From: an uncultured bacterium
Lineage (GTDB): Bacteria; Bacillota; Clostridia; Lachnospirales; Lachnospiraceae
Assembly (NCBI GenBank): GCA_945871045.1
Contig: CAMBUC010000127.1
Span: 1-6,363, forward strand
Reading direction: 5' to 3'
Length of the DNA: 6,363 nt
In this document: one piece after another, positions 6,006 to 6,363 of the stretch
Numbering within the stretch: position 1 is the first letter of the stretch
Layout: each line of letters opens with the position of its first letter
Made by a program: the position numbers and the translations under genes
The notes under the pieces: generated by a model
What the model saw: the letters and a program-made list of their open reading frames with translations, nothing else
Database searches by the model: none
What the model was told of the DNA's origin: nothing

Positions 6006-6127
6006 GTTTTTTCAACCGCGTCTTCAATTTGTTTTCGTTTATCATCGCTTAAATATCCATCATTAAAATACCTGCTCACGGCTGACTTAGATACTCCGGC
6101 TATTTTTGCAAATTCAGTGATATTCAT
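5996..6127 (-). pseudogene. scrR: truncated LacI-family repressor (DNA-binding head only)
   Basis: From ATG 6127 the frame encodes 43 residues with the typical LacI head: MNITEFAKIAGVSKSAVSRY forms the helix-turn-helix, then FNDGYLSDDKRKQIEDAVEKT reaches the start of the hinge. A TAA follows at once, where intact members continue with the hinge helix and a 270-280 residue sugar-binding core. The end coincides with entry into the GH32 remnant in another frame, so the loss is a deletion rather than a point stop. The ribosome binding site AAAGGAAG lies 10-12 bases upstream, slightly far. By position it was most likely the sucrose operon regulator; without its sensor and dimerisation core it should no longer respond to sugar, so fructokinase may be deregulated. 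Translation could also begin further upstream at a GTG near 6208, but homology starts at 6127. Confidence 0.82.
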
Positions 6128-6138
6128 GCGGAAACCGC
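6128..6138 (-). promoter_or_regulatory. small GC-rich dyad at the scrR start, possible LacI-type operator
   Basis: GCGGAAACCGC is a 4+3+4 inverted repeat directly before the ATG, and the overlapping GGAAACCGCTTCC (6130-6142) is an imperfect dyad with a central CG as in many LacI-family operators. Its position between ribosome binding site and start would suit autorepression or a weak translation-blocking stem. No convincing -35/-10 pair was found upstream, although TATAGT near 6149-6154 could be a -10. Confidence 0.3.
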
Positions 6139-6363
6139 TTCCTTTCGTACTATAATTATTCAGTATTTTACCACATCCTATTCTTGCAGTATAGATACCC
6201 CTTCTCACAAATCTCTATTCACTTCCCACTACCTAACAGTCCCCAGTTATCATCAAATATTTTTCCGAAAAACTTTGTCCGCAAAATTCTCTTGAACTGC
6301 ACCATCTACAGCATGTCTTTTAATGTATCTCATACACCCTCCTGCATAAAACTGTTACAGTTA
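6139..6363. other. non-coding or degraded upstream region
   Basis: No gene longer than about 30 residues is supported here. It contains a 26-codon minus-strand ORF behind a strong ribosome binding site, a short arsC-like stretch around 6239-6260, and AT-rich sequence (TAAAAT, TATAGT on the minus strand) that may include the promoter of the former scrR operon. The mix of unconnected fragments suggests gene debris. Confidence 0.45.
6253..6333 (-). pseudogene. short ORF with strong ribosome binding site, probably a gene remnant
   Basis: ATG at 6333 is preceded by AGGAGG four bases upstream and opens 26 codons ending in TGA; it begins MRYIKRHAVDG. The opening resembles the start of AAA-type ATPases of the DUF4143 group, which often begin with a YIKR segment, but no P-loop follows, so this is a weak guess. 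It may instead be a real small protein of unknown function. A second overlapping frame encodes FDDNWGL, echoing ArsC. Confidence 0.25.

Noticed and set aside
1..6363. CRISPR array, tRNA, rRNA or insertion sequence
   Set aside because: No regularly spaced repeats, tRNA-like cloverleaf or rRNA segments, transposase motifs or terminal inverted repeats were seen in reading either strand.

Overview
The window looks like a chromosomal piece of a low-to-medium G+C Firmicute, most probably a Lachnospiraceae-type gut clostridium. The evidence is the purine-rich AGGAGG-type ribosome binding sites, the sigma-A style promoters, and the close resemblance of the IlvE and ArsC proteins to clostridial versions as I remember them (no database was searched). 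Every convincing gene is on the minus strand, so transcription runs from high to low coordinates.

Region 1 (1-2348) is amino-acid metabolism: the first 337 residues of a class I PLP aminotransferase of aspartate aminotransferase type, cut by the window edge, and a complete branched-chain aminotransferase (ilvE). A TTGACA-17-TAAACT promoter precedes ilvE. A GC-rich hairpin lies between the two genes.

Region 2 (2417-4755) is a four-gene arsenic-type operon in the order arsR, UPF0718/ArsP-like permease, Cys-rich thioredoxin-fold protein, arsC. A TTGACG-17-TATACT promoter precedes it. Two copies of a 16-bp motif (14 of 16 identical) lie just upstream of arsR and of the permease and are the best operator candidates. 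A perfect hairpin separates arsR from the permease. A working model is that ArsR senses the metalloid, ArsC reduces arsenate, the thioredoxin-like protein reduces ArsC or carries As(III), and the permease exports the product. No ArsB, Acr3 or ArsA is visible.

Region 3 (4763-6363) is a damaged sucrose/fructan locus: an intact fructokinase (scrK-type), the C-terminal tail of a GH32 sucrose-6-phosphate hydrolase, and the first 43 residues of a LacI-family repressor. The last two are fused out of frame, which looks like the scar of a deletion that removed most of scrR and scrB. Upstream of this (6139-6363) is non-coding or degraded DNA with a short ORF behind a good ribosome binding site and a 20-odd bp stretch resembling part of arsC.
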